The position numbers and the translations under genes were made by a program. 64,000 nt of DNA from Myxococcus qinghaiensis (lineage in GTDB: Bacteria; Myxococcota; Myxococcia; Myxococcales; Myxococcaceae). Positions 36,252 to 45,904 of the stretch are shown piece after piece (position 1 is the first letter of the stretch; each line of letters opens with the position of its first letter). Below the pieces are notes generated by a model. That model ran no database searches. It was not told the origin of the DNA and was given only the letters and a program-made list of their open reading frames with translations. The stretch lies in the NCBI RefSeq assembly GCF_024198215.1, contig NZ_JAKCFA010000011.1, positions 186,001 through 250,000 of the forward strand. Reading direction: 5' to 3'.

Positions 36252-37958
36252 ATGCTCCGGCCCATGATGTCCTCCGCCCTCTTCGCGGGATGCCTCGCGC
36301 TCTCGCTCACCGCCTCGGCCGCGCTGCCCTCCGCGCGGCAGGGACTGGTGCAGGTGAACACGGAGGAGCTCTCCTCGGAGGTCGCGCTCTCCACGGACGC
36401 ACGGGGCTGGCGCACGGTGGAGGCCGACCAGGTGAACGAGGGGACGGGCCCCTACTGGCTGCGCACCCAGGTGGATGTGCCCCCGCGTGAAGCCGGAGCC
36501 CCGACGCCCGCCCTCGCCCTGTCGGTGCTCGGGTCCTGGGAGGCCTGGTGGGATGGCAGTCCCCTGGGCCACAACGGACAGGTGGGGCGGACTCCCTCGG
36601 AGGAGGTACCAGGACGCGTCGATGCCCTGCTCCCGCTTCCGCCCGAGCTCAGCACGCCGGGCCCTCACGTGCTGACGATGCGCATCTCCGCGCACCGGCT
36701 CGGCTTCCAGCCCGTGGGCACCCTCCACGCCCTGCGGGTGGGCGAGGCCGCATCACTCGCTCGGACGCGGATTCTCAGCCTGGTGCCAGCCCTCTGCATG
36801 CTGGGTGCACTGGTGCTGATGGGGCTCTACCACCTCGCGCGCGTGCGGCTCGCTCATGGTGGGCTCGCGACACTCCTGCTTGGCGTGCTGTGCCTCGCCG
36901 CCGCGGCGCTTGTCCTGCTGGAGGCGTGGCGCGGGCTCGCCAACTATCCCTACCCACTGCACGCAGTGCGGCTGCGACTGCAGGCGGTGGCCGTGCTGGC
37001 GGTGGCGGCGCTGCTGCCAGCGACCTTGCACGCGGCCTTCAGCGAGCCACGCCGCTGGCTGCGGTGGATGGGACTTGGGCTGGGGCTGCTCTCGCTCGCC
37101 TTCGTTCCGGGCTTCGATGGCAAGAACAGCATCGCGCTCGGCGCCTCGCTCGTCGTCTCCATGGCGCTCGCCGTGCGTGCGTGGCGGAGAGGGGAACCGT
37201 GGGGGGCCCTGGGCGCGCTGGTGGGGCTTGGTTTCGCCGGGACGCTCTACCTGTTGGAGCCCTGGGGCTTCTCCGAGCGCGGCTTCTTCCTCGCCTTCGG
37301 AGGGCTGTTGCTCTGCCTCACGGCGGTCCATGCCCGGCAGCAGCGCCGTCAGCAGGAGCGGCTCGAGAGTGCGACGCGCGCCGCGGAGCGCCTGCAACTG
37401 GAGCTGCTCAAGCGCAGCCTGCAGCCGCACTTCCTGATGAACACGCTGGGCGCGCTGAGTGAGTGGGTGGAGACGGAGCCCGCGCAGGCCGTGCGCTTCA
37501 TCGAGGCCCTGGGCGCGGCGTACCGGCACCTGCTCGCCGTCTCCGGTGAGCGCACCATTCCGCTCGCTCGCGAGCTGGAGCTGTGCCGCGCCCACCTGGA
37601 GGTCATGGGCTGCCGACAGGGCACGGCCTTCCACCTGGAGACCGAGGGCGTGGACCTGCAGGCTCCCGTCCCCCCTGCCCTGCTGCACACGCTGCTGGAG
37701 AACGCCTTCAGCCACAACCGCTACGTCTCGCCCCACACCTTCCGACTCGAAAGCAACCTCGTCGCCGAGGGCAAGGGGCCACGACGGCGCTACTCCTTCC
37801 TCGCTCCCCTGGGCACAGGCACACGCCAGGGTGGCGGTGAAGGCACCGGCTCGCGCTACCTGCGCGCGCGCCTGGAGGAGGCCTTCCCTGGTGCGTGGCG
37901 GCTCGAGGATGGGCCCACGGAGGCGGGATGGATGACGCGGGTGGAGGTGCCGGCGTGA
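36252..37958 (+). CDS. LytS/YehU-type membrane histidine kinase
   Basis: This is a ~568-residue sensor. A signal-like N-terminus precedes a periplasmic beta-rich domain (about 30-170) and several membrane helices (about 175-370), as in 7TMR-DISM-type receptors. Then comes a His_kinase domain with QPHFLMNTLGAL (phospho-acceptor His). The ATPase domain has an N box (LLENAFSHNR) and a partial GxG-x-RYLRARLEEAF box, but the usual DxGxG is not seen. The next gene overlaps and encodes a LytTR response regulator. ATGs at 36252 and 36264 are both possible starts. Confidence 0.75.
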   Translation: MLRPMMSSALFAGCLALSLTASAALPSARQGLVQVNTEELSSEVALSTDARGWRTVEADQVNEGTGPYWLRTQVDVPPREAGAPTPALALSVLGSWEAWWDGSPLGHNGQVGRTPSEEVPGRVDALLPLPPELSTPGPHVLTMRISAHRLGFQPVGTLHALRVGEAASLARTRILSLVPALCMLGALVLMGLYHLARVRLAHGGLATLLLGVLCLAAAALVLLEAWRGLANYPYPLHAVRLRLQAVAVLAVAALLPATLHAAFSEPRRWLRWMGLGLGLLSLAFVPGFDGKNSIALGASLVVSMALAVRAWRRGEPWGALGALVGLGFAGTLYLLEPWGFSERGFFLAFGGLLLCLTAVHARQQRRQQERLESATRAAERLQLELLKRSLQPHFLMNTLGALSEWVETEPAQAVRFIEALGAAYRHLLAVSGERTIPLARELELCRAHLEVMGCRQGTAFHLETEGVDLQAPVPPALLHTLLENAFSHNRYVSPHTFRLESNLVAEGKGPRRRYSFLAPLGTGTRQGGGEGTGSRYLRARLEEAFPGAWRLEDGPTEAGWMTRVEVPA

Positions 37959-38647
37959 GGCTGCTCATCGTGGAGGACGAGCCACTGGCGGCGCGCCGTC
38001 TCGCCCGGCTGTGCGAGCAACAACTGGGGCCGGCGGCACCGCCTCCGCGCGTTTGCGCGAGTCTGGATGAGGCGCGAGCACTGCTGGCCGAGCGCACCGT
38101 GGACGTGCTGCTCCTGGACCTGAACCTCTCGGGCGAGGACGGCTTCGCGCTGCTCATGGAGGCGGCCGCGGGCGCATTCCAGACGGTGGTGGTCTCCGCG
38201 AACACCGACCAGGCGCTGCGCGCCTTCGAGCTGGGGGTGCTGGACTTCGTGCCAAAGCCTTACACACCGGAGCGGCTCGCCCTCGCGCTCGCCCGAGTGG
38301 GAAGCCGCGCGGCCACGCCCTTGCGCACCCTGGCGGTGAGGAAGGGCGGAGGCGTGGTCCTCGTGCCCCTGGACTCCGTCGCGTACATCCAGGGCGCTGG
38401 CGACTACGCCGAGCTCGTGCTTCGCGGAGGTGGCACCGAGCTGAGCGAGAAGAGCCTGGAGCGGCTGGAGCAGCTGCTCCCCGCCGACTTCTTCCGCATC
38501 CACCGCTCCTATCTCGTCCGCGTGACGGACATCCGCGAGTTCGTCGCCTCGGAGGGCTCACGCACCGCGGTGGAGCTGCGGGACGGCACCCGACTTCCGG
38601 TGGGCCGCAGCCGACTGGGAGTGCTGCGCAAGCGATTGGAGGCGTAG
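37955..38647 (+). CDS. LytTR-family response regulator
   Basis: This is a 230-residue regulator: receiver domain (LLIVEDEP, LLLDLNLSGEDG with phospho-acceptor Asp, PKPY) and a C-terminal LytTR DNA-binding domain (YIQGAGDYAEL, F-x-RIHRSYLV). The GTG at 37955 overlaps the kinase stop (GTGA) and has GGAGG upstream; an in-frame ATG at 37928 is the alternative. It forms a two-component pair with the preceding kinase. Confidence 0.85.
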   Translation: MRLLIVEDEPLAARRLARLCEQQLGPAAPPPRVCASLDEARALLAERTVDVLLLDLNLSGEDGFALLMEAAAGAFQTVVVSANTDQALRAFELGVLDFVPKPYTPERLALALARVGSRAATPLRTLAVRKGGGVVLVPLDSVAYIQGAGDYAELVLRGGGTELSEKSLERLEQLLPADFFRIHRSYLVRVTDIREFVASEGSRTAVELRDGTRLPVGRSRLGVLRKRLEA

Positions 38648-38689
38648 GCGAGCGCGTGTTCCGCTCCGGAGACCGGGGCGATGGCCCCA

Positions 38690-39073
38690 TCACGACACGG
38701 GCAGCGCTCCGCGCACCGCGGCCCATCGCAACAAGGCATCGAGAGCCGGACAGAGCGCCTGCCCCCACTCCGTCAGCGCGTATTCGACTCGCGGTGGGAC
38801 CTCCGGATAGACGACGCGGCGCACGATTCCGTCCCGCTCCAACCCTCGAAGCTGCTGGATGAGCATCTTCTGCGAGACGTCGGGGATGGCGCGCTCCAGC
38901 TCCGAGAAACGTTGGACCCGCCCGCCGAAGAGCTGGAAGAGGATCTCCAGCTTCCAGCGACCGTCGAGGAACTTCAGCGCTTGCTCGACACGAGCGGCCG
39001 CCTCTCCGGGAGTCGTGGGCACGTCATACCCACCCTCAGGTAAGTCCCCCACTTTTTCGTGCGTTCTTGTCAT
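38690..39073 (-). CDS. HxlR-family transcriptional regulator
   Basis: This is a 127-residue winged-helix protein: [37 protein letters not shown], and L-x-[16 protein letters not shown] wing. These are the HxlR hallmarks; members respond to aldehydes or oxidants. It is divergent from the SDR gene 95 bp away, the usual arrangement for control of a neighbouring oxidoreductase. No Cys sensor is present. Confidence 0.85.
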   Translation of the reverse strand: MTRTHEKVGDLPEGGYDVPTTPGEAAARVEQALKFLDGRWKLEILFQLFGGRVQRFSELERAIPDVSQKMLIQQLRGLERDGIVRRVVYPEVPPRVEYALTEWGQALCPALDALLRWAAVRGALPVS

Positions 39074-39168
39074 CCCGGCAGACTAACGCCATTTGTATCG
39101 GAACGCGGTCGTGCCGCTCACGACGAGGCCGGCCGCCAAATCCCTCTCATCAGACTGAAGGCCCCGTC

Positions 39169-39972
39169 ATGACCATGGCTCCGAAGTTCTCCGTCGATTC
39201 CCAGGAGTTCGCTGGCAGGCGCGTGCTGGTGACAGGAGGCACCAAGGGGGCGGGCGAGGCCATCGTCAGGCGCCTGGGCGCCGCCGGGGCCAGGGTGCTG
39301 ACCACCGCGCGGTCCGCGCCTCCGCCCACGGACCTTCCGGCCCTCTTCGTCCAGGCGGACCTGAGCACCCAGGAAGGCGTGGCCACCGTCGCACGCGAGG
39401 TTCAAGACAAGCTGGAGGGCGTCGACATCCTCATCCACACCCTCGGGGGCTCCACCGCGCCAGGGGGCGGCTTCGCCGTGCTCACCGACACGGTGTGGCA
39501 GGACGAGCTGTCGCTCAACCTCCTGGCCGCCGTCCGCCTGGACCGCGCCCTCGTTCCACGCATGGTCGAGCGTGGAGGCGGCGTCGTCCTGCATGTCACC
39601 TCCATCCAGCGGCTGCTCCCGCTGCACGACGCGACCATCGCCTATGCGGCGGCGAAGGCCGCGCTGTCCACCTACAGCAATGCCCTGTCCAAGGAGCTGG
39701 GTCCGAAGGGAGTCCGCGTGAACTCCATCGCGCCGGGGTGGATTCGCACGACAGCGGCAGAGGCGCTGGTGAAGCGGATGGCCGAGCACGGCGGTACGGA
39801 CGAGGAGACGGCCCGCCGTGGCATCATGACCGCGCTCGGTGGCATTCCCCTGGGACGTCCCGCCTGGCCGGAAGAGGTCGCGGAGCTGGTGGCGTTCCTC
39901 GCGTCGGAGCGGGCAGCCGCCATCCATGGCAGCGAGTATCTGATTGATGGCGGAACGGTTCCCACCGTCTGA
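39169..39972 (+). CDS. Short-chain dehydrogenase/reductase under HxlR control
   Basis: This is a 267-residue classical [11 protein letters not shown] (22-29), Ser145 and YAAAK (Tyr159, Lys163), PGW-x-RT, and C-terminal EYLIDGG. The group resembles 3-oxoacyl-ACP reductase-like enzymes. It is divergent from an HxlR regulator that likely controls it. Start at 39169; a second ATG two codons later is possible. Confidence 0.8.
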   Translation: MTMAPKFSVDSQEFAGRRVLVTGGTKGAGEAIVRRLGAAGARVLTTARSAPPPTDLPALFVQADLSTQEGVATVAREVQDKLEGVDILIHTLGGSTAPGGGFAVLTDTVWQDELSLNLLAAVRLDRALVPRMVERGGGVVLHVTSIQRLLPLHDATIAYAAAKAALSTYSNALSKELGPKGVRVNSIAPGWIRTTAAEALVKRMAEHGGTDEETARRGIMTALGGIPLGRPAWPEEVAELVAFLASERAAAIHGSEYLIDGGTVPTV

Positions 39973-40051
39973 GCAGGTCAGCGGGACAGGGGGCTGACGA
40001 CTCCAGCGCCGCGCCGCTGGAAATCGCGCGCTCAGGGCCGGAGCGTGCGCG

Positions 40052-40567
40052 TCACGCCACCGAGCCGGCCACGGAGCTCCTTCGCGCGAGCGCCCGCAGC
40101 TTCAGCACCTGGTACGTGGCACCGAGCAGGAAGAAGACCACCAGCGCGAGCAAGGCGGCCTGCACGGGCGGCGACTCCGGGCTGCTGGCGATGGGCTGGC
40201 CCGCGGGCAGGCGCGTCAGCGTCTCGTTGATTCCAGGCACCAGCAGCACCATGAAGCTGGCGGACAACGTCAGCGTCTCCACGTAGGGCGTGGCGCGGCC
40301 GAACCCACCCACGCGCGAGGCGACGACGCCCACCGCCATGAGCACGAGCGCGAGCAGGCCCAGGCCGTGGCCGGGGTTGAAGCCGCCCGTGCTGGAGAGG
40401 CCGAACGAGGTGAGAATCGACGCCACCATGCTCAGCATGTACAGCCAACCCACGCGGGTGCCGGGGTCGATGCGGCCGTCGCGGAGGAAGGCCCAGCCGC
40501 CGAAGATGAGGGGAGGCAGGCTGACCACGGTGTGGATGATGCCGAGGGTGGACATGGGGTTGGCCAT
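40052..40567 (-). CDS. Five-helix membrane protein of unknown function
   Basis: This is a 171-residue protein with about five transmembrane helices (LGIIHTVVSLPPLIFGGWAF; VGWLYMLSMVASILTSFGL; GLLALVLMAVGVVA; LTLSASFMVLLVP; ALLALVVFFLLGATY). It has the general look of small DUF2306-like integral membrane proteins. It lies 45 bp after an ECF sigma factor gene and has AAGGAAA before its ATG, so it is probably co-transcribed with it. Confidence 0.65.
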   Translation of the reverse strand: MANPMSTLGIIHTVVSLPPLIFGGWAFLRDGRIDPGTRVGWLYMLSMVASILTSFGLSSTGGFNPGHGLGLLALVLMAVGVVASRVGGFGRATPYVETLTLSASFMVLLVPGINETLTRLPAGQPIASSPESPPVQAALLALVVFFLLGATYQVLKLRALARRSSVAGSVA

Positions 40568-40612
40568 GACGGGTTTCCTTCTTCTGGAGGTCGATGCGGT
40601 GGGGATGAAAGG

Positions 40613-41140
40613 TCAGGCCAGCAGGTACTCGCGCACCATGGCGCGGGCCCGATGGAGGCGGCTCTTCACGGCGGGCACGTCTTCGCCCAGGCGCTCGGAG
40701 ATTTCGCGGATGGACAGCTCCTCGAAGTCGCGCAGCAGGACGACCTCGAGGTAGTGCGGGGGCAAGGACTCCAGCGCGGAGGCCACGTCGAGCCGCGCGG
40801 ACTCCGGCGTGTGGGAGACCACCCACTGGTCGGCCAGCGCTTCCTCGTAGGGGTCCTGCTTGAGCGTCACCCGTCCCAGGCGGCGGCACTCGCGCTGGAC
40901 GATTCGGAACAGCCAGCCCGACAGGGACGCCAGCTTCCGGACCGAGCCCAGGTGGCGGGCCAGCACGAGCAGCGACTCCTGGACCGCGTCGTCGATGTCG
41001 TTGATGAAGCAGCGCTGCTGCGCGTACCGCCTGAGGTTGGGCTGGAGCGTCTGGAGCAGGCGGAGCATCGCGTCGCGATCACCCGCGTGGGCCGCGAGCA
41101 GCATCGCGTCGGGAGCAGCGGGCAATGGGTGGGCGGCCAT
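40613..41140 (-). CDS. ECF sigma factor
   Basis: This is a 175-residue sigma-70 family ECF factor. Region 2 has DDAVQESLLVLARHL and SLSGWLFRIVQREC; region 4 has LPPHYLEVVLLRDFEELSIREISERL and VKSRLHRARAMVREYL. No anti-sigma gene is adjacent; the following gene encodes a membrane protein. The start at 41140 (AGGTG upstream) is preferred to a longer frame. Target promoters unknown. Confidence 0.85.
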   Translation of the reverse strand: MAAHPLPAAPDAMLLAAHAGDRDAMLRLLQTLQPNLRRYAQQRCFINDIDDAVQESLLVLARHLGSVRKLASLSGWLFRIVQRECRRLGRVTLKQDPYEEALADQWVVSHTPESARLDVASALESLPPHYLEVVLLRDFEELSIREISERLGEDVPAVKSRLHRARAMVREYLLA

Positions 41141-41347
41141 GCGAGCACCTGGAAGGCGGTGGCGGGGAAAATGCCCTGCCTCAGCCATTAAGAGGCGGGC
41201 ACCCACCGAACGGATTCGCGACCCGGACGATTTTTCGCGAACCCGCGCCGCCCGCCTTCGAGCGGCGCGTCAACCCCTTGAATCTACACGTCGGGCGCGG
41301 CCCCAGGGAGGAAGGACGCGCCCGTGTCCTGCGTCCTCGAGCGGAGG

Positions 41348-42364
41348 CTACCCGCCGCCATTTCCGCCGTAGCGGAGGTTCGACAGGCCTGGGTAGTACA
41401 GCCCGTAGTACGCGGCGTTGCTGACGTACGACTGCGCGGCGCCCATGAGGAAGCAGCTGGTGCCGTTGTGGGTGCACATCTCTTCGATGGCACCGGAGGC
41501 CGCGTTCGGAGGGAACAAGCCATTGCCCATGTCCGTCACGGGCGGCAGACGCGCGCCCGAGACGAACACCTCACCGTACCAGTGGGCCATCTCGCCCGAG
41601 GTGAAGGCGCCGCCCCACCGCGAGCCGGGGAAGTAGCCCACCCAGGCGTCGTTGAAATACACCCACCAATCCGTTCCCGAGTAGAGGACGAAGAAGCGGG
41701 GCTTCGCGCCGATGTAGCCGCTCAGGTCCATGCCCGGGTAGTAGCTCGGGTGGACCTGCACCCAGCCCGTGACGTGCTGGAAGACGCCGCCCACCGTGTG
41801 GCCGACGAGCAGGGTGGGATAGGTCGTCTGGAACTTGCGGTAGCCAGTCGCCACGATGGACGTGCTGGCGCCCCGGACCATCGACACCACCGTGCTGACC
41901 TGGTCCAAGGAGTGGGCGACCTGCGGGTTGTAGATTTGAAGGCGCGCGCCCACGCCCAGCGCGTAGCCCGTCTCCGACGTCGGCTTGTAGACCCCCGCGT
42001 AGTAGACGGAGTCAGCGCTCGCATGGACGGGGCGGTTGTCTGCTGAAGCGCCGGGCGTCGCGGTCAGCCAGGCCGCGAGCGGGCGCGGCGGCGCCGGGTT
42101 GTGCAGCGCCTGGGGCACCTGTCCACTGGGGCAGAGCCGGACCGAAGTGACCTGGGCTTCCCGCCGTGAGTCCCCCACGACGAGGGCGGTGGGCGGCGCC
42201 TTCACGCGCAGCGCTTCGGCGGAGAGCGGGACGCAGCGGTACTGGGCCACCTCGGCGGTCTGGTCCGACGGGGCCGCGGGCTCCTGGGGCGAAGGAGCGC
42301 CACAACCGATGGCAGCCAACGAAAACAGACAAGCGACGGGGGAGAACAACGAACGAGGGTTCAT
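41348..42364 (-). CDS. Neprosin-domain (DUF239-like) lipoprotein
   Basis: This is a 338-residue lipoprotein (lipobox AIGC, Cys21; GGAG before the ATG). The C-terminal ~200 residues contain WWVYFNDAWVGYFPGSRW and MAHWYGEVF, the core pattern of neprosin/DUF239 domains. These include glutamic prolyl endopeptidases in plants. The N-terminal ~130 residues look like an activation or targeting region. Surface protease activity is a family-based guess. Confidence 0.7.
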   Translation of the reverse strand: MNPRSLFSPVACLFSLAAIGCGAPSPQEPAAPSDQTAEVAQYRCVPLSAEALRVKAPPTALVVGDSRREAQVTSVRLCPSGQVPQALHNPAPPRPLAAWLTATPGASADNRPVHASADSVYYAGVYKPTSETGYALGVGARLQIYNPQVAHSLDQVSTVVSMVRGASTSIVATGYRKFQTTYPTLLVGHTVGGVFQHVTGWVQVHPSYYPGMDLSGYIGAKPRFFVLYSGTDWWVYFNDAWVGYFPGSRWGGAFTSGEMAHWYGEVFVSGARLPPVTDMGNGLFPPNAASGAIEEMCTHNGTSCFLMGAAQSYVSNAAYYGLYYPGLSNLRYGGNGGG

Positions 42365-42682
42365 GGTGACTCCGGGCCCCAGGACCTGGGGCCAGTCAGG
42401 GAGCGGGCGCGGCGTCGCCATGCTTGGCTTTGTCTGGATTGGCCGCCAGCCTTTCGTGACTGGGGTGACAATGACTCTCATCCGTGCGCGGCATCCAGGG
42501 CCACCCTGATTTGCTGGTGGTGTTCAAGGTTGCGTTGTGCTTGAGGGGGTCACCAGGCAGCGGGGCCCTTTCATGAGCACGCATGCCGCACATGGCCTCC
42601 AACGCCTCACGGACCGGCGGAGGCCCTTGCGAGCCCCGCCGGTCCTGCGAGTCCTTGCCGGAAGGTCCGGTCGCGACCTGGG
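42365..42682. other. Intergenic region, promoter of the neprosin gene and terminator of the next
   Basis: No gene is seen in these 318 bases. The strongest structure is the hairpin at 42611-42645. Confidence 0.45.
42611..42645 (-). terminator. Probable terminator of the beta-lactamase-fold lipoprotein gene
   Basis: GGACCGGCGG (42611-42620) and CCGCCGGTCC (42636-42645) pair perfectly; it lies about 40 bases beyond the stop on the minus strand. No T-run. Confidence 0.45.
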
Positions 42683-44707
42683 TCAGAACAGGTCGTGCGC
42701 GGGCCAGGCGCTGACGCCGTTCACGACGTTCCACATGAGGCCGTCGAGGTTGATGTCGGACGTGCCCGAGCCGGCTCGGTTGTTGGAGTTGGTCATGACG
42801 GACCAGGCGAACTCCTCGGTGCGGCTGGGCCCATAGCGGTCATCGGTCCGCACCAATTGAGCCAGCGTGCCCGGGACGTAGCCGCCGTGCCACCAGTTGG
42901 GGAGGCTGTTCACCGACCAGCCCTTGGCGTAGTTGACGGCGTTGCCCAAGGTGTCGGGCGCCGTCGTGCGCGTGGTCATCGTGGTGAGGGTGCTTGCGTT
43001 CAGGAGATCTGGAACGGTCGAGTACCCGTCTGCTCGCACGGCGACGCGCAGCAGGTCGATGGGCGTGACGACCCAGCCGCCGTGCGCATCCATGCGACGC
43101 ACCGGCATGCCGTACGGATTGAAGGCTCCCGCGCCCAGCTGGTAGTAGACGACCTCGTTCGGCAGACGCGCGGCCAGGGTATCGCCACCCACGGCGAAGC
43201 TGGTGGCGCCGCTGGGGGTGAACACGGTGTTGCGCATATAGGCGTCATAGGTCAGCCCCGTGACGCGCTCGATGATGCGACCGAGGACGCTGTAGCCGAA
43301 GTTCGAGTACTGGTACGTCGTCCCCGGCGCGAACTCGAGCGGCACGTTCTGCAACACCCACTGGATGAGCTGCGCGTGATTCATGCCCGTGTTCATGAAC
43401 ATGGGGTCACCCGTCCCATCGGCGCCGTCGTTGTCCCAGGCGCCCGCGGTGTGCTCCAGCAGGTGCTGGACGGTGATGTTCAGGACGCGGCTGTCCCGGT
43501 AGGTGCTCTGCGCGCCGAACGTCTCGCCGAGCAAGCCGCCCCTGCCGAAGACGCGGTCCGTCAGCTGAATCTGGCCGTTTTCAATCAGCTTCATGATGCC
43601 GATGGACGTCATCGGCTTGGACACACTGGCGACGCGGAAGCGGTGGGAGGAGTTGACCGGCGTGTTGTTGCCCTGGTCGGCCAGGCCATACCCCTTGGCG
43701 AACACGAGGCGCCCCTTGCGGGTGATGGCCAGCGACAGGCCGACGGTGTTCGAGTTGGCCATCGCCTGCTGGACGGTGTCGTCGATGTGCTCCAGGTCGG
43801 CCGCGCTGAACGTGAGGTTCTGCCAGACGAGCGCGAACTCGGGCTGGCTCCCATTGTTGTGCGCCGTCACCACGACGGGGCGATAGCCCTGGTTCTTGAG
43901 GTCCATCGCGGCCTGCTGATACGCGGCGGAGGTGAGGCCATGACGCGCGGCGACCGGAATCCCCGAGGACGCATGGAAGATGGCCGCGTACCGGTCCGTG
44001 CCCCCCACGTTGTAGCTGCTGACCTTCGCGAGCTGGTAGCCCTGGGACGCGTTGGTATTGAACGTGGACTGGTACTGGGCCGCGGTCAGCCCGTGGTAGG
44101 CCCGCGCGGCCGGCCCGCTGGTCTGCTCCCAGACCGCCGCGTAGCGCTCCGCGCCACCGGACGTGTAGCCGCTGACGTGCACCAGCCGGTAGCCCTGCCC
44201 GGTCCAGGTGTTGAACTCCGTCTGGTACTGGGCCGCGCTCAAATCATGACGGGCCACCCACGCGGCGACACCGTCCGAGTGGAAGATGACCGCGAAGTAG
44301 GCGACGCCTCCGACGCTGTACCCGTTGACCACCACCGGGCGGTAGCCCTGCGCATGCTGAGTGACAGCGGTGGTCTGGTACTGCGCGGAGGTCAGCCCGT
44401 GGAAGGCCCGCCAGGCCGGGCCGCTCGTCTGTTCCCAGATGGCCGCGTAGCGGGCGCTGCCCCCGTCCTCGTAACCGCTGACATAGGAGAGCCGATAGCC
44501 CTGCCCCGTCCAGGTGTTGAACTCCGTCTGATATTGGGCGGCGGTGAGCGCGTGGCGGGCAACCCAGGCATCATAGGGACCGGCCAGGGCCTGGGAGGTG
44601 GAACCCGCGGAGGCGTGGGACTCCTCCTCCGGAACCCCGCATCCCACGAGGGAGACCACCAGCACTGACAGGACTGTCAGCAGCGGCTTCATTCCAAAAG
44701 ACTTCAT
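42683..44707 (-). CDS. Lipoprotein with five tandem repeats and a beta-lactamase-fold domain (polyglycine-hydrolase-like)
   Basis: This is a 674-residue lipoprotein (lipobox LVGC, Cys23). Residues ~45-298 are five repeats of ~51 residues, each with a HGLTSAQYQ-like helix followed by QGYRP/L-x-V-x-GY and a YAAIW/F strand. The rest is a serine beta-lactamase/DD-peptidase fold with SVSK (Ser361, Lys364), YSN (Tyr467) and a late HGGYVPG box. The same combination occurs in fungal polyglycine hydrolases, secreted proteases that cut glycine linkers. Here it is a surface lipoprotein. Peptidase activity is likely; substrate unknown. Confidence 0.7.
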   Translation of the reverse strand: MKSFGMKPLLTVLSVLVVSLVGCGVPEEESHASAGSTSQALAGPYDAWVARHALTAAQYQTEFNTWTGQGYRLSYVSGYEDGGSARYAAIWEQTSGPAWRAFHGLTSAQYQTTAVTQHAQGYRPVVVNGYSVGGVAYFAVIFHSDGVAAWVARHDLSAAQYQTEFNTWTGQGYRLVHVSGYTSGGAERYAAVWEQTSGPAARAYHGLTAAQYQSTFNTNASQGYQLAKVSSYNVGGTDRYAAIFHASSGIPVAARHGLTSAAYQQAAMDLKNQGYRPVVVTAHNNGSQPEFALVWQNLTFSAADLEHIDDTVQQAMANSNTVGLSLAITRKGRLVFAKGYGLADQGNNTPVNSSHRFRVASVSKPMTSIGIMKLIENGQIQLTDRVFGRGGLLGETFGAQSTYRDSRVLNITVQHLLEHTAGAWDNDGADGTGDPMFMNTGMNHAQLIQWVLQNVPLEFAPGTTYQYSNFGYSVLGRIIERVTGLTYDAYMRNTVFTPSGATSFAVGGDTLAARLPNEVVYYQLGAGAFNPYGMPVRRMDAHGGWVVTPIDLLRVAVRADGYSTVPDLLNASTLTTMTTRTTAPDTLGNAVNYAKGWSVNSLPNWWHGGYVPGTLAQLVRTDDRYGPSRTEEFAWSVMTNSNNRAGSGTSDINLDGLMWNVVNGVSAWPAHDLF

Positions 44708-44845
44708 GCTCGAGTGCTCCTGCGTGACGTTGGTGCTGCCGACAGGAAACGAACCGAGCGCGCATTTCTCCTCAGCCCTGGACCGAAGAAAACGACCGGC
44801 GTTCTAGCCCTTGACTGAACGCGCTTTCAGCCCCACCCTGGGCGC

Positions 44846-45883
44846 GTGAAGGCCCGGCCCATCGACAATCCGCCCAACCCGTGGGCAAGCACCGCGATGG
44901 AGTACCTCGACGAGATTCCTCCGTCGCGGCTGGAAGTCTTCGAGGACCACAGCAAGCAGGTCGTCTCGCACAACGACAGCCCCGACGTGGGCTTCAGCTG
45001 GAGCGTCAATCCCTATCGCGGCTGCCTCCACGCCTGCGCGTACTGCTACGCGCGGCCCACGCACCAGTACCTCGACTTCGGCGCGGGCACGGACTTCGAG
45101 ACGAAGCTCGTCGTGAAGCCCCGCGCCGCGGAGCTGCTGCGAGAGCACTTCGAGCGCCCGTCCTGGAAGGGAGAGACGGTCGTCTTCAGCGGCGTCACCG
45201 ACTGCTACCAGCCGCTGGAGGCCTCCTTGCGCCTCACGCGCGCCTGCCTGGAGGTCTGCGCCGAGTACCGCAACCCCGTGGGCATCATCACCAAGGGCGT
45301 GCTCATCGAGCGGGACCTCGACGTGCTCCAGCGCATCTCCCGCGAGGCCCGGCTCTGGGTCAGCGTCAGCCTGCCCTTCCACAACGCCGAAATCGCTCGC
45401 GCCATGGAGCCCTACGCGGCGTCGCCCCAGCGGCGGCTGCTCGCGATCCGCCGCCTCTCCGAGGCCGGCCTCAACGTGGCCGTCTCCGTGGCCCCCATCA
45501 TCCCGGGGCTCAACGACGAGGACATCTCCCGTGTGCTCACCGCCGTGCGGGAAGCCGGCGCCACCCGCGCGCACTTCACCCTGGTGCGCCTGCCTGGGCC
45601 CGTGAAGGACGTCTTCGAGGAGCGGCTGCGCGCCAAGCTGCCGCTGCGCGCCGAGCGCGTCCTGCACCGCATCCGGGAGATTCGCGGTGGGGAGCTCAAC
45701 GACTCCCGCTTCAAGCACCGCATGCGCGGCGAAGGCCTCTACGCGGAGACCATCCACCGCCTCTTCGAAACGACGGCGCGCAAGGTCGGCTTGCGCACCT
45801 CCTTCATCACCGAGGACGCGCCGGACACCTTCCGACGTCCGCCGCGCAAGCCTCCACCGTCACCCCAGCTCAGCCTCTTCTGA
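44846..45883 (+). CDS. Radical SAM protein, PA0069/SplB-like family
   Basis: This is a 345-residue protein with a cluster motif CLHACAYC (Cys60, Cys64, Cys67), fitting the CxxxCxxC of radical SAM enzymes. The GFSWSVNPYRGC and TDFETKLVVKP surrounds are typical of the PA0069 family, related to spore photoproduct lyase in the core. Function in the family is unproven; DNA repair-like roles have been suggested. Starts with GTG at 44846. It is convergent with a small membrane protein gene 22 bp away. Confidence 0.8.
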   Translation: MKARPIDNPPNPWASTAMEYLDEIPPSRLEVFEDHSKQVVSHNDSPDVGFSWSVNPYRGCLHACAYCYARPTHQYLDFGAGTDFETKLVVKPRAAELLREHFERPSWKGETVVFSGVTDCYQPLEASLRLTRACLEVCAEYRNPVGIITKGVLIERDLDVLQRISREARLWVSVSLPFHNAEIARAMEPYAASPQRRLLAIRRLSEAGLNVAVSVAPIIPGLNDEDISRVLTAVREAGATRAHFTLVRLPGPVKDVFEERLRAKLPLRAERVLHRIREIRGGELNDSRFKHRMRGEGLYAETIHRLFETTARKVGLRTSFITEDAPDTFRRPPRKPPPSPQLSLF

Positions 45884-45904
45884 AGGCGGCAGGGGCCCCA
45901 GGCG

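Noticed and set aside
42695..44668. A 657-residue plus-strand frame opposite the beta-lactamase-fold lipoprotein
   Set aside because: Shadow of repeats in the real minus-strand gene; no signal, ribosome site or family motif.
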